In this document: piece after piece, positions 10,961-21,509 of the stretch
Position numbering within the stretch: position 1 is the stretch's first letter
How the letters are laid out: the number at the start of each line of letters is the position of its first letter
Origin: Argentina anserina
Taxonomy: Eukaryota; Streptophyta; Magnoliopsida; Rosales; Rosaceae
NCBI RefSeq assembly: GCF_933775445.1
Contig: NW_026089405.1
Span: forward strand, 62,001 to 126,000
Length of the DNA: 64,000 nt
Reading direction: 5' to 3'
The notes under the pieces: model-generated
The model's input: only the letters and a program-made list of their open reading frames with translations
Told to the model about the DNA's origin: nothing
Databases searched by the model: none
Translations under genes and position numbers: made by a program

Positions 10961-12988
10961 TGATAGAACGATAGGTTAGAACGTCTATAAAATACCCTGT
11001 AAAACATCATCGTTAGTATAGAATAAGCAGGGATCGTTCAGTCCGGGGAATCAAAAGGGCCTCAACACTTATCATGTTATTGGGAGATTTGAGTTGGATT
11101 CTAAAACTACAACTTAAAATAAATCCTAAATTACTTATATACAATTGATCAACCATTTATCACATAACCAAAACACGAATTCAACTCAAGAAACATGTAT
11201 GACACGCATAGAACAACATATAGGCAGCAAATTATTTCGATTCTTTCTAAGTCCATTTCAATTCCAATTCTAATTAGAGTCCGAAGCGGTTCATCTAATC
11301 GTTAAGACTTCTTATTTATCTAGAATCAACGAAGCGTTCAATCCTAAACATATGCTAAAGAGAGTTCAACATAACGAAGCGTCTAGTTAAACAACAAAGT
11401 AGCACATAAGCACATTAAGTCGAGTTGGAGACATGTTACACAAGCATGGCGTCACTCATCTTGATTAAACATGCAAATTCCTAGAACTATCACAGCCCTA
11501 TATAAGTATCCATAATTGAAACACGAAGCGCATATTCAATCGAAGAACACTTTGGTGAATTAAATCGCAACCCTAGGAGAACCATGGCCTTGGCTTTCTC
11601 AAGCATTGATTTAGATGTACAAGTTCAAGGAACTAATTGAAATAAAACCTAAAATTATTTCGAAACCTACTGCCCCTATGTCATTATACACAGCAAACAT
11701 ACAAATCTCATGAATTCATACAATCAAAACATAAAACCAAAGAAGTCTGAATTTATGTTCTTCATATATAAAACCGAAAATCACATCCAAGAATTCATAC
11801 AATGAAATCGAAAATTGCAGAAAACCAAAAGAAAAATTACAAGCCATGGATGAATCACACTTTAGAAACCTTCTAGGATTCGGCAAGAATGGATTCGATT
11901 TGGGAGAGGAGGAAGATGAGCACGGTTTGGTGATGATGGATGAAGGTTTTGTGGCTTGAATTTTCTGGATGTATTTGGGCAGCAATTCGGCTGTGTTTGT
12001 GGGAGAATGGAGATGGATTTTCTGAAGGGATGCCGAGCTATATATAGAGGAAGCAAGGGAGAGGCTGCTAGGGTTTCGGGCTGCTTGGTCCATCAATACA
12101 CGGCTGTGATCTCTCCTCAATGAATGCATCGAATGGCTCTCCTTGTTTTCCTTGTAGAACAAGCTCTTATCTCCTTGATTCTCTCATGGGCTGCACGGCA
12201 TGGGCTCCTTTTTAGTTGCTGAATTGATAAGGCACGGCTGAATACCTCTTCCCCTTGTATAACTCTTCTATACACGGCATGACTCCTTATCCTTAGCTGA
12301 TTTGAATAGGCACGGCTGATCTCTATTTTCTCTCAAGAGTCATGCACGGCATGGACTCCTATTTCCTCTCCAATTCGTGCCTTATCTTCATCTCCCACCT
12401 TGCACGGCTGAATCATTTAATTACCTTGCAATTATCTCTTAAATCTGAAAATAAGAAAAGAAAACATAAGTAAGAGATAATCCATTCGAAAATCATGTCC
12501 TAATCTAGACATTAGTTGTCTTAAAAAGACACATGTAATAGATGAGCTGAACTAGATTAGGAAAGTTTCTAATTTGCAAAAAGGAAACTTACTAGAATAA
12601 GTAAGTTACTAGAACAAGGAAGTTCATTTAGGAAAGTTTCGTAATAAGAGTTTGAGTTCAAGTAGGACTTTCCAGAATGGTACGTTTCCTAGTCTAACAA
12701 GGATTCCTAATGCAAACATGACTCTCAAGATATCGCCAATGTGACCAAAACGTAGAAAGATGAAGACTCCAAATTCAACTAGGTTTCCTAGTCCTATAAG
12801 GATTCCTACTCAAACTAGGACTCTAGACCAATTCTTCGTTTTTAACTCGTTTAAGCACAAAAACACATCCATAACCATCCAAGACTCCTATTGTGACTCA
12901 ATGACTCGATATTACAACAATAAGGGTTAAGCAAAGTACAAATGGAGGTAAAAACATATTAAGAACGTAGCACAAAGTGCTCCTATCA
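10961..12988 (-). repeat. 3' LTR of the Athila element
   Basis: A 2028-bp LTR beginning TGATAGAACG and ending GTGCTCCTATCA on the plus strand. It is the 3' LTR because the polypurine tract adjoins it at 12989. Compared with the right LTR and the three solo LTRs it has private changes at 12550 (G where the others have C) and 12742 (T where the others have C). It contains a TATA box, the GCCGTG repeat cluster (12099-12408) and a small AGCAC/GTGCT inverted repeat near its right end. A 148-codon open frame across the TATA box is judged non-coding. Confidence 0.95.
12039..12046 (-). promoter_or_regulatory. TATA box of the 3' LTR
   Basis: TATATATA, followed on the minus strand by a pyrimidine- and A-rich stretch typical of plant LTR start regions. 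In the 3' LTR it would drive read-out into the left satellite block, if it is active. Confidence 0.6.
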
Positions 12989-13002
12989 ACTACCCCACAC
13001 TT
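12989..13002 (-). promoter_or_regulatory. Polypurine tract, plus-strand primer site
   Basis: On the minus strand AAGTGTGGGGTAGT directly precedes the LTR terminus TGATAG. Its position next to the 3' LTR and its purine richness identify it as the RNase H-resistant primer for plus-strand DNA synthesis. The T residues that break the purine run are, as I recall, usual for Athila-type tracts. Nearly the same motif recurs at 14558-14573 and in part at 13829-13840. Confidence 0.8.
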
Positions 13003-13828
13003 GGCTTTTGCTAGTCCCTTAGCAAAACAAAACAAAACAACACAAAACACTATTGCCCCTAAATGATTGTCTCAGAATCTCAAAACACATAGCTTTCAAG
13101 TTTAAGCATTTGAATGTAAGCACATAAATTCCAAGTTTCATAAACATGTTTCATAGTATGAATAAGTAAGAAATGAGACAATAGGCACATAACATGTTTA
13201 GTCAATCCAATCCTCCTCACAAGGCATACTCTCTTCTTTTCACTCAGATTCATGGTTATGATTCACACACAAGTATATGCAAGAGAAAGGATAATAAAGC
13301 ATCAAATAGCCTGCATATTTCATCAAATGAAAGCACTTTGTGAATAACAAAAGGAAAACCTCATTTAACAACTAAGTGCACAAATGGACCAAAACCATAT
13401 GCTCAACTCTTGTGATCATCTCCACAAACCAAGATTTGCTCATTTTAAGAATCATTAGGATCATTTGATAAGGGTGAATGGTTAGGCTTAGCTAAAGGCA
13501 TGGAATATCAAGGAATTACAAAGGTAATCCTATAGACTTAGCAGAGTAAACATCATCCTTATAACACCACACACCATCAAGGGCCAAATATAACAAGTTG
13601 GGCCCAAACATCATTTTAACCACAAAGTGAACATGGACAAAGGTCAAATAAACATTTTTAGACCTTCAATTACAACTCAACTCCAAATCACACATGGAAG
13701 ACAACATATTTTCCTTTCTTTCCTTGTATTGCCGATCTCATCATTTTTCATTCATCATCATTTTTTTTTCTTTTTTTTTTCGGCATTTGCTTAAAAGCTT
13801 TTTCATATTTTCTTTTCTCATGTCTTCC

Positions 13829-13840
13829 ACCCCACACTTA
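13829..13840 (-). other. AAGTGTGGGGT motif, internal copy
   Basis: The minus strand reads TAAGTGTGGGGT, sharing AAGTGTGGGGT with the polypurine tract and with the motif at 14558-14573. It lies mid-way in the non-coding post-pol region. Its function is unknown. It could be a remnant of a duplicated 3' end or a supplementary plus-strand primer. Confidence 0.45.
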
Positions 13841-14557
13841 TTTCATGCATCATCACAATATCATCTCAACAAAAGTTCTGCCAAGTCTATAGGACAAGGT
13901 AGAGATAACTATACTAAGCATGGAGATAATATAGGTGATGAAGAAAAGGCTCAATGTAGGCTCAAATGGGGTTCAACTAAGGGGTCCCAAACAGGGCACA
14001 TATAGGGATACATGGCTGTTTGGCTAAAGTGGTGGTAATCCTAGAAATGATCCATAAATCCCTTTCAAAATCAGAGCATTTTATGACTTAAAAGTTTCAA
14101 CAATCACAAAAGATGAGTTCTAGTAAATTCTAGAGTCCATTAAAAGCTATGGCACATAGTCATTGAATATGCAAAGAATAATGAGGTTCACAAAACAACC
14201 ACGAAATTTCATATTATCACTCAAGAAGAAAGCATATATAGGCTCAAAAACTCACAGGTTGTTATGGACTTAGACTAACCAAACATGTATGTCATATTGC
14301 ATTCAATCAACTCTCACATGTTCATACCAAATCCACATTATCAATGAAACTTACAATTCAATTCTTATGAAATGCAAAACCATCATCTATGCATTTAGAG
14401 ATATAATCATCCTAGACTTTAGGGGCATCCTAAGACTCAAAACAACACATTTTTTTTTTCGAATTTTCTAACATTTTTTCGAATTTTTTTCTTTCTTTTT
14501 TTTTTCGTTTTTTTAACATGAAATCAAAGCAAAAATCAGCAAACAATGATCATGCAA

Positions 14558-14596
14558 CCCTACCCCACACTTAGAAAATTACATTGTCCTCAATGT
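14558..14596 (-). other. Second polypurine-like tract with adjacent hairpin
   Basis: The minus strand carries TAAGTGTGGGGTAGGG (14558-14573). It shares the 13-mer AAGTGTGGGGTAG with the polypurine tract. It is preceded in the sense direction by ACATTGAGGACAATGT (14581-14596), a perfect 6-bp stem with a 4-base loop. The pair sits about 200 bases after the pol stop. From memory, a similar 'ATTGAGGACAAT ... AAGT-TGGGG' arrangement follows pol in many Athila and Tat elements, which suggests a conserved cis-element. A role as a central-type second primer site is inference. Confidence 0.55.
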
Positions 14597-14792
14597 AAGC
14601 TCAATAATCAGAATGTAATTCATAAGTAGAGAATAAGATCACACATCAATACATATACAATTCAACCATAAGAGTGAAGGGATAAGAAAATGCAAACTCC
14701 CGTAGACGACTCCTCCACAGGTACGGTTGAAATGGGTTGCCTCCCATGCAGCGCTTGAGTTTTAAAATCTCTCAGCCTAGACTCTCTCATGC

Positions 14793-17700
14793 TCATACAT
14801 CTGTTGGCGCATCTCTCACACTCGTCTCCTCATACGTGTGCTCCTCAAAAGGTTCAAAGTAGGGCTTAAGTCGATGCCCATTCACCTTGAATGTCTGACC
14901 TGTTTTGTCACTTTTAATTTCAATAGCACCATGAGCAAACACATTAGTAACAACAAATGGACCAACCCAACGAGAACGTAATTTTCCAGGAAAAAGTTTA
15001 AGTCTAGAATGGAATAAAAGAACTTTTTGACCAACTACAAACTCTTTCCCACGAATCATCTTGTCATGATAAGCTCTCGTTTTCTCCTTGTAAATCCATG
15101 CAGCATCATAGGCGTCATTTCGTATCTCCTCAAGCTCATTGAGCTGCAATTTCCTATGAAGACCAGCTGCATCCTTGTCCATGTTGAATGTCTTCACCGC
15201 CCACCATGCTCTGTGCTCTAACTCCACTGGAAGGTGACATGCCTTCCCATACACCAATCTGAATGGTGACATCCCAATAGGCGTCTTGTACGCAGTCCTG
15301 TAGGCCCATAATGCATCATCTAATCGATCACTCCAATCCGTCCTTGTTGGACCTACAGTTTTCTCCAGAATTCCCTTGATCTCTCTGTTGGACACTTCTG
15401 CCATGCCACTTGTTTGAGGATGATATGGTGTCGAAACCTTGTGGGTTACTCCATACTTCTTAAGCAATGCCTCAATAGTCCGGTTGCAGAAATGAGAACC
15501 TCCATCACTTATCAAAACTCTTGGTACTCCAAACCTGCAAAATATGTTAGTTCTCAAGAAACCTGCAACCACTTTCGAATCATTAGTTCGGGTGGCCTTT
15601 GCTTCCACCCACTTCGACACATAATCAACAGCTAACAAGATATACAAGAAACCTCTAGATGAAGGAAATGGACCCATGAAATCAATGCCCCACACATCAA
15701 AAATTTCGACAATTATAATGGGGGATAAGGGCATTTGATCTCTCTTACCAATATTACCAGTCCGTTGACACCTATCACAAGAAACACAAAACAAATATGC
15801 ATCCTTGAAAATAGAAGGCCAATAGAAACCACATTCCAACACCTTTAAAGCTGTTCTACGAGGCCCAAAATGACCTCCACATGCCTCACTATGACAGAAG
15901 TTAAGAATCGACCTATGCTCATTCTCTGGGACACATCTCCTAATGACTTGATCACTACATTGTTTCCATAAATACGGTTCATCCCAAATATAGTATCTAG
16001 CCATTTTCTTCAATTTAACCTTATTAGCATGCGAAAGTGTACTAGGAAAATCCTTAGTAACTAAATAATTGACAATATCGGCATACCAAGGCACACTTAC
16101 CTCTATCCCAAAGAGTTGCTCATCTGGGAAAGTCTCACGTAGTGGCTCTCTTTCCTCATCTCGCACGATCCTACTCAAATGATCAGCCACCACATTCTCA
16201 CTTCCCTTCTTGTCTCGAATCTCAAGGTCAAACTCTTGAATCAATAGAATCCATCGGATCAATCTGGGCTTAGCATCCTTCTTTGTCATCAAATACCTTA
16301 AGGCTGCATGGTCAGAATACACAACAACTTTAGAATGCAAAAGATATGATCGAAATTTGTCTAAAGCAAATATTACAGCCAAAAGTTCTTTTTCCGTAGT
16401 CGAATAATTCATCTGGGCCTCATTAAGAGTCCTAGACGCATAGTAGATCACTACGGGCTTCTTTTCTCTTCTTTGGCCCAACACCGCCCCAACTGCATAA
16501 TCCGAAGCATCGCACATCAACTCAAAGGGCAGGTTCCAATCCGGAGGACAAATGATGGGTGCACTAGTCAACAACTCCTTCAACTTCACAAACGCTTTTT
16601 CACATGCATCATCCCATATGAACGGCATATCCTTCTGCAATAGGGTACACATAGGTCTCGCCACCATGGAAAAATCCTTGATGAATCTCCTATAAAATCC
16701 TGCATGACCAAGGAAAGAACGAACCTCTCTCACAGTTGTGGGAGAGGGTAAGTGATGCACAATATCAACCTTAGCCTTGTCTACCTGAATACCCTTAGCA
16801 GATACAATATGTCCCAAAACTATCCCTTGATTAACCATGAAGTGGCATTTTTCCCAATTAAGCACAAGGTTAGTTTCTACACACCTTTTCAATATTAACT
16901 CTAAATTCTCTAAACATGCATCAAAGTTTTTACCATAAACACTAAAGTCATCCATAAAAACTTCAATGATATTTTCGATAAAGTCAGAGAAAATAGCAAG
17001 CATACATCGCTGAAACGTACCTGGTGCGTTGCACAACCCAAAGGGCATGCGTCGATATGCAAAAGTGCCAAATGGACATGTAAATGTCGTTTTCTCTTGA
17101 TCTTCCGGATGAATGCATATCTGGTTATAGCCACTATACCCATCTAGAAAACAAAAGAACTCGTGCCCGGCTAATCTTTCCAACATCTGGTCCATGAACG
17201 GCAAAGGCATGTGATCCTTGCGTGTTGTAGCATTCAGCTTCCTATAATCAATGCACATCCTATGACCGGTCACCAACCTCTGGGGTACTAACTCATTCGC
17301 TTCATTTTTCACAACAGTCACCCCACTCTTCTTAGGCACAACTTGCACTGGCGAAATCCACCGACTGTCCGAGATGGGATAGATCACTCCACAATCAAGC
17401 AGCTTGATCACCTCATCTTTCACGATTTTCATCATTGGTGGGTGCAATCTCCTTTGAGCATCACGTGTAGGCTTGGCGCCATCCTCTAATAAGATCCTAT
17501 GAACACAAGTTGTAGGGCTGATTCCCTTGATATCCGCCAAAGTCCATCCAATAGCGGTCTTGTTCCTCTTAAGCACATCAATCAATCTAGCTTCCTGCTG
17601 CTCACTCAGCGTTGATGACACAATAACTGGTAGAGTATCATCCTTTCCAAGGTACACATACTTCAAATGATCTGGAAGCTGCTTCAAATCTAACTTTGGG

Positions 17701-17882
17701 GCCTGAACCACAGATGGTAACAATTTGTTAGTGGAAATGGGAATTGACAAGAAAGAGGGATACCTTTTGAACGGTTGAGCTTCAAGCTCACAAAGAATTT
17801 CGAAAATCTTGGGCTCAAGATCAGCCCACTCCTCTCTTGGGACACGGTCCCCATGCTTGTCAAATCCGGCCCCTTGCTCCAT
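14793..17882 (-). CDS. Pol: reverse transcriptase, RNase H and integrase
   Basis: This 1029-residue ORF copies the element RNA into DNA and integrates it. RT spans about residues 130-360: YRKLN at 213-217, first catalytic Asp in FLDGYSGY (D247), and FMDD at 309-312. RNase H spans about 450-570: D458 in CDAS, E497/E499 in STTEKEL, D524 in YSDH, and D567 in ADHLS. Integrase follows: zinc-binding H664, H671, C702 and C705, then the DD35E core D734, D793 and E829 with exactly 35 residues between the last two. A GPF-type module (RWVGPF at 971-976) lies near the end. No chromodomain is seen, as expected for Athila. The given start is the first AUG, four codons after an in-frame UAG that ends Gag-Pro. 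Pol may therefore be made by readthrough of that stop and begin upstream without its own start. No internal frameshift or missing catalytic residue was found. Confidence 0.93.
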   Translation of the reverse strand: MEQGAGFDKHGDRVPREEWADLEPKIFEILCELEAQPFKRYPSFLSIPISTNKLLPSVVQAPKLDLKQLPDHLKYVYLGKDDTLPVIVSSTLSEQQEARLIDVLKRNKTAIGWTLADIKGISPTTCVHRILLEDGAKPTRDAQRRLHPPMMKIVKDEVIKLLDCGVIYPISDSRWISPVQVVPKKSGVTVVKNEANELVPQRLVTGHRMCIDYRKLNATTRKDHMPLPFMDQMLERLAGHEFFCFLDGYSGYNQICIHPEDQEKTTFTCPFGTFAYRRMPFGLCNAPGTFQRCMLAIFSDFIENIIEVFMDDFSVYGKNFDACLENLELILKRCVETNLVLNWEKCHFMVNQGIVLGHIVSAKGIQVDKAKVDIVHHLPSPTTVREVRSFLGHAGFYRRFIKDFSMVARPMCTLLQKDMPFIWDDACEKAFVKLKELLTSAPIICPPDWNLPFELMCDASDYAVGAVLGQRREKKPVVIYYASRTLNEAQMNYSTTEKELLAVIFALDKFRSYLLHSKVVVYSDHAALRYLMTKKDAKPRLIRWILLIQEFDLEIRDKKGSENVVADHLSRIVRDEEREPLRETFPDEQLFGIEVSVPWYADIVNYLVTKDFPSTLSHANKVKLKKMARYYIWDEPYLWKQCSDQVIRRCVPENEHRSILNFCHSEACGGHFGPRRTALKVLECGFYWPSIFKDAYLFCVSCDRCQRTGNIGKRDQMPLSPIIIVEIFDVWGIDFMGPFPSSRGFLYILLAVDYVSKWVEAKATRTNDSKVVAGFLRTNIFCRFGVPRVLISDGGSHFCNRTIEALLKKYGVTHKVSTPYHPQTSGMAEVSNREIKGILEKTVGPTRTDWSDRLDDALWAYRTAYKTPIGMSPFRLVYGKACHLPVELEHRAWWAVKTFNMDKDAAGLHRKLQLNELEEIRNDAYDAAWIYKEKTRAYHDKMIRGKEFVVGQKVLLFHSRLKLFPGKLRSRWVGPFVVTNVFAHGAIEIKSDKTGQTFKVNGHRLKPYFEPFEEHTYEETSVRDAPTDV

Positions 17883-17897
17883 AGCTAATTGCTATGC
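17883..17897 (-). promoter_or_regulatory. In-frame UAG with leaky-stop context (candidate readthrough site)
   Basis: In the sense direction the junction reads GCA UAG CAA UUA GCU and then AUG. The Gag-Pro stop (17892-17894) and the Pol start (17880-17882) are in the same frame with three sense codons between them. UAG followed by CAA UUA fits the UAG CAR YYA consensus known from tobacco mosaic virus. SIRE1, a soybean copia-type element, is reported to use such a stop before its env-like ORF. Readthrough would give a low yield of Pol relative to Gag. The alternative is a recent CAG-to-TAG change, a common deamination at a methylated CHG site. Confidence 0.6.
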
Positions 17898-20393
17898 TTC
17901 CAACGTTTCTGACATAACCTGCGCAATAGATTCAACAACATCAATAGCAAAACACGAGTTAAGGTCAGAAACTGGGTATTTCATTGCCTCAAAAACATTG
18001 AAGCTGATAACATCTCCATCAAATTCCATTGATAAACTCCCATTGGCCACATCGATGCATGTCCTTGCAGTTCTCATGAACGGTCTCCCCAAAAGCAGTG
18101 GAGTTGTCTCCAAGGGTGATACCTCCATGTCTAGCACATAAAAATCTGCAGGGAAAATAAGGTGACTAACCTGCACAAGGACATCCTCAACATACCCCTT
18201 AGGGTACTTGTTAGATCGATCAGCTAATTGAATAATCACGTTATCATTCTTTAAAGGTCCTAATCCTAGTGATTGATAAACATTATAAGGCATAACGTTT
18301 ATTGAAGCACCTAGATCAAGCATAACATTTTCAAATAACGTGTTACCAATTTTGCATGGGACGGAGAAACTTCCGGGGTCCTTCATCTTAGGGGGTAGCT
18401 TCCTTTGGATGACAGCTGAAACTGTCTCATTCATCTTCACTACCTTCTCCTCCCTAGTCTTCCTTCTTGAAGTGCAAAGCTCCTTTAGAAATTTCGCATA
18501 CTTGGGGATTTGCTTGATGCACTCCAACAAAGGAAGGTTAACTTCCACCTTCCTAAAGACTTCCAATACCTCCTCATCAGATTTGTCCTTCTTGCTCTTT
18601 GCAAACCTAGAAGGGAAAGGTACACACGAAATAGGGTTAGTTTTAACTAAACCACTTGAGTTAGGAATTGTACCTTTGGGTGCATCATGGGGCGGCACCA
18701 TCTCCTTCTTGGAGGTAGCTGGATCCTTCTCCAAGTTCATCTTCAAAGGAAATTCGTCACTTTCTTGGTCATGGGCTGTATGGGCCTTTTTTGCAACATT
18801 TGGGCTCTCCTTTAGCTCAAGCCCACTCCTTGTTATGATAGCTTGGGCTTGCTCATTTCTTGGGTTGGGTATGACACCACTAGGCAGCTTCCCTTGCTCA
18901 GAAAATCGGCCCATGAAGTCCACTACCTGGCCCATATGCGTTTTCAGCTCCGCAATGTCCTTGCTATTTGCTTGTTGACCCACAACCAAAGTTTGAGTAA
19001 CGGTATTCAACTGACTTTGCCCAGCAGCTAAGGATTTCAACAACTCATCATAATTCGGAGTAGCAGCCACATTTGGAGGTGGTACATTGAGTAGTGGAGC
19101 TTGTGGTCTAAACAAACCACCCGGACGAGGCCCAAATTGCATTTGATTCTGATGTGGCCTTAGTACATTTTCATTGTTGGACCATCGAAAGTTAGGATGA
19201 TCACGTAGGCCAGGATTGTAGGTATTTGAATATGGGTTGTACCTCTGACCTCCTTGATAACCAAGGGCATTGACTTCTTCATACCCTCCATTAGATGCAA
19301 CTTGAGGACACTGATCAGTAGGGTGCCCCTCCGTACATATCCCACAGACTTGAGCTCCACTAGACTTCATGAAATGGCTCATCATCTTGGACAACTTGTC
19401 GACCTTGTCCTCTAGAGCAGAGTTCGAACTGGAGTGAGTCTCATGCACCTGCCTTGTAGCACTTGCAGATGTCCCAAACTGTTGGTTGTTCATTGCTCTC
19501 TTTTCCAAAAGATCTTTTGCCATGACATTGCTCTTGTCCAAGAACGATCCACCAGCAGCTGAATCAAGGAACTCCCTTTCCATTTGTAGAAGGCCTTCAT
19601 AAAAGTATTGAAGGAGTAGACCTTCCCTAATGCCATGAGCTGGACATGATGCTATAAGAGACCTGAATCTCTCATAGTAGTTGTAAAACGACTCATCGGG
19701 GCCTTGCTTGATACCGGTGATCTGCTTCCTTATGTGAGTGACTCTTGAAGATGGGAAGTATTTGGATAGAAATTCGTTCACCATGGTAGTCCAAGAAGTG
19801 ATCCTACCAGCTGGCACCTCAAATAACCATTTCTGAGCACGGTCCTCCAATGAGTAGGGAAATGCTCGCATCTTCACAATCTGAATGTCTGCTCCTCTTG
19901 GGCACATAGTCTCACAGTTGAATTGGAACAAGGTGAGATGTTGATTAGGATCCTCACCAGAAAGACCATGAAACTTGGGTAAATGATGTAGAAACCCACT
20001 CTTCAAAACGAAATCATTAGTCTTGCCCTCTTGTGGAACAGGATATGCAATGTTAGAGGGCGCTGTCCCACCAACTGCTCCTTCAACTTGACCATTTTGT
20101 TCTCTAATTGATGCCATTCCTTCTTCTTGATTTTCAAGTTTTGGATCGGGTAGATCGAAATTCAACTGGGCTAATGGAAATGGGCTTGTCAACAATTCTA
20201 ACTCCGGATCCTCAAAGAACAAAGGATTGAGCCCACTACAACTCGTTGCACTTGGAAATGGTGAAATGGACCCAAACTCTTTCTCTTCGTGAAATGAATC
20301 TGATTCAATGGATACGTTATCGAACTGAGATGGAGGCTGAATTCTTTTCAGGCGAGCACTAATCTCTTCGGACCAACCAGTAATCTTGGACAT
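17892..20393 (-). CDS. Gag-protease polyprotein
   Basis: An 833-residue ORF for the structural capsid protein and the aspartic protease. The retrotransposon Gag core lies at about 165-275 (WLFEVP at 189-194, FYNYYERFRSLI at 236-247). A zinc knuckle follows at C350, C353, H357 and C362, spaced CX2CX3HX4C, one residue shorter than the retroviral CX2CX4HX4C and, as I recall, normal for Athila. The linker at 480-523 (MGQVV, then LPSGVIPNPR, then AIITRSG) is also Athila-like. The protease is at about 680-775, with catalytic D693 in DLGAS and a conserved LLLGRPFM near 767-774. Residues 1-92 precede a second in-frame Met at 93 and are poorly characteristic, so the true start could be internal. The ORF ends in UAG nine bases before the Pol AUG, in the same frame. 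Confidence 0.92.
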   Translation of the reverse strand: MSKITGWSEEISARLKRIQPPSQFDNVSIESDSFHEEKEFGSISPFPSATSCSGLNPLFFEDPELELLTSPFPLAQLNFDLPDPKLENQEEGMASIREQNGQVEGAVGGTAPSNIAYPVPQEGKTNDFVLKSGFLHHLPKFHGLSGEDPNQHLTLFQFNCETMCPRGADIQIVKMRAFPYSLEDRAQKWLFEVPAGRITSWTTMVNEFLSKYFPSSRVTHIRKQITGIKQGPDESFYNYYERFRSLIASCPAHGIREGLLLQYFYEGLLQMEREFLDSAAGGSFLDKSNVMAKDLLEKRAMNNQQFGTSASATRQVHETHSSSNSALEDKVDKLSKMMSHFMKSSGAQVCGICTEGHPTDQCPQVASNGGYEEVNALGYQGGQRYNPYSNTYNPGLRDHPNFRWSNNENVLRPHQNQMQFGPRPGGLFRPQAPLLNVPPPNVAATPNYDELLKSLAAGQSQLNTVTQTLVVGQQANSKDIAELKTHMGQVVDFMGRFSEQGKLPSGVIPNPRNEQAQAIITRSGLELKESPNVAKKAHTAHDQESDEFPLKMNLEKDPATSKKEMVPPHDAPKGTIPNSSGLVKTNPISCVPFPSRFAKSKKDKSDEEVLEVFRKVEVNLPLLECIKQIPKYAKFLKELCTSRRKTREEKVVKMNETVSAVIQRKLPPKMKDPGSFSVPCKIGNTLFENVMLDLGASINVMPYNVYQSLGLGPLKNDNVIIQLADRSNKYPKGYVEDVLVQVSHLIFPADFYVLDMEVSPLETTPLLLGRPFMRTARTCIDVANGSLSMEFDGDVISFNVFEAMKYPVSDLNSCFAIDVVESIAQVMSETLEA

Positions 20394-21491
20394 TCATTAG
20401 CCTGAAAAGAACACATATATATTAGTATCTCTACAACATATGAAATACAAGTATAAGTAAATATAAACTTCTTCTTCCTTTCAATTACAAATTTTCGTTT
20501 CCCTCATTTACAAAAACGTAACTCTTCTTTAAATCTATGTTCAATTTTCGTTTTCTTTGTTTCTTTTCTTCTATATTTCGAAAATTACAAGTGTAGGGGT
20601 ATAACTAAGTCTAATTGATTTTATTCACATACAATCCTAACTTTTAAGGTACGTGGAGCAGAGGAGCTAACTGTGCAATGGACTGAAACAGCCCAAGGTA
20701 AGGGTCTTGCTTTATCCGATATACCTTAAAAATTAGAACATCATTTTCTTTTGAAACTATATACATCTATTTATACAACGTTATCTTCTAAGTTATAAAG
20801 TGAGGTGGACGTGCGGCCTAAGTACGTCGTCTAGACACAAACTCATTCCTTTGTTTCAGAAGGCTTGATAGCTAGAATCAGAGATAGTCACAAGGCAGGA
20901 CTCATTTGTTGGACACCACGGGGGCCACAACCTCGAAAGGATGCTTTCCCAATCGACTCCATCACCGAGATGTATGTCAGTCTATGGGCCTCTGAGATCC
21001 AATTTTGTAAACCTTGAACCAGGGTAATGAAAATAGCATAGCCCCTTACTCAGCTCGGAACAACTTTGTGTGTTAGATTGGCCCCAAAGTGTTAATAAAA
21101 GCCGCCCTCAATCCCAAGTGACCTTTGCAAGGTACAAATGGAGGGTTAAGGCTAGTATTAACAAAATGGACTTTACCTATTCCGTTCACCTTATAACTTA
21201 CAATAAACCTCGCATAAATAAACATTTAGCTTCCCTAAAAAAAAAATTACTATGTGTAATAAGTTTCCTATAGGCATACTACTACAACAATATAACAAAA
21301 AACAACTTTCCACACACACAAAATTTTTTCGTTCTATACTCTTTTTTTTTTTTTTTCGAATCCTTCGAATTACTATTCACAGGAACCAAATTTCCGATCA
21401 CTATTCACAGAAACATATAAACCAATATACACTTATATAATTCACAATATAACATAAGATTAACACTTCAAAGCATTGAGAATTAATCAAT
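20394..21491 (-). other. Leader between primer site and Gag (untranslated)
   Basis: About 1.1 kb of the element's sense strand between the primer binding site and the Gag AUG. It has no convincing sense ORF; the short plus-strand frames here are antisense. The sense strand is A-rich near 21340-21355. It would hold packaging and dimerisation signals by analogy with other LTR elements, but I cannot point to one. Plant Athila leaders of this length are usual. Confidence 0.7.
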
Positions 21492-21509
21492 TCCCCGGCA
21501 ACGGCGCCA
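21492..21509 (-). promoter_or_regulatory. Primer binding site for tRNA-Asp
   Basis: The plus strand reads TCCCCGGCAACGGCGCCA, identical over 18 bases to the 3' end (with CCA) of plant tRNA-Asp(GUC) as I recall it. The sense strand is therefore complementary to the tRNA. Three bases (AAA) separate it from the LTR edge at 21513. Priming by tRNA-Asp is the usual choice of Athila elements. Confidence 0.9.

Larger units (their letters stand above)
13003..14792 (-). other. Post-pol region without env-like gene
   Basis: This is 1.8 kb between the pol stop and the polypurine tract. No sense-strand ORF of useful length is present. The one moderate open frame (13694-14005) is antisense and runs through T-homopolymers. 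The sense strand is A-rich, with homopolymer runs near 13765-13780 and 14450-14515. Many Athila elements carry an env-like ORF here; this copy has none that I can recognise. The two extra AAGTGTGGGG motifs and a hairpin are listed separately. Confidence 0.75.

Noticed and set aside
11716..12162. 148-codon minus-strand frame in each LTR (also at 22268, 25050, 27831 and 30613)
   Set aside because: It spans the TATA box, so the LTR transcript would lack its start. The composition is low-complexity and no family is recognisable. It is open five times only because the LTRs are copies.
13694..14005. 103-codon plus-strand frame in the post-pol region
   Set aside because: Antisense to the element and built on T-homopolymers. 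No domain is visible.
18340..18978. 212-codon plus-strand frame opposite the Gag ORF
   Set aside because: A shadow of the Gag-Pro coding strand. The minus-strand frame has recognisable domains and this one has none.
21492..21509. tRNA-Asp gene
   Set aside because: Only the 18-base 3' end is present, at the exact place of a primer binding site, and there is no cloverleaf around it.
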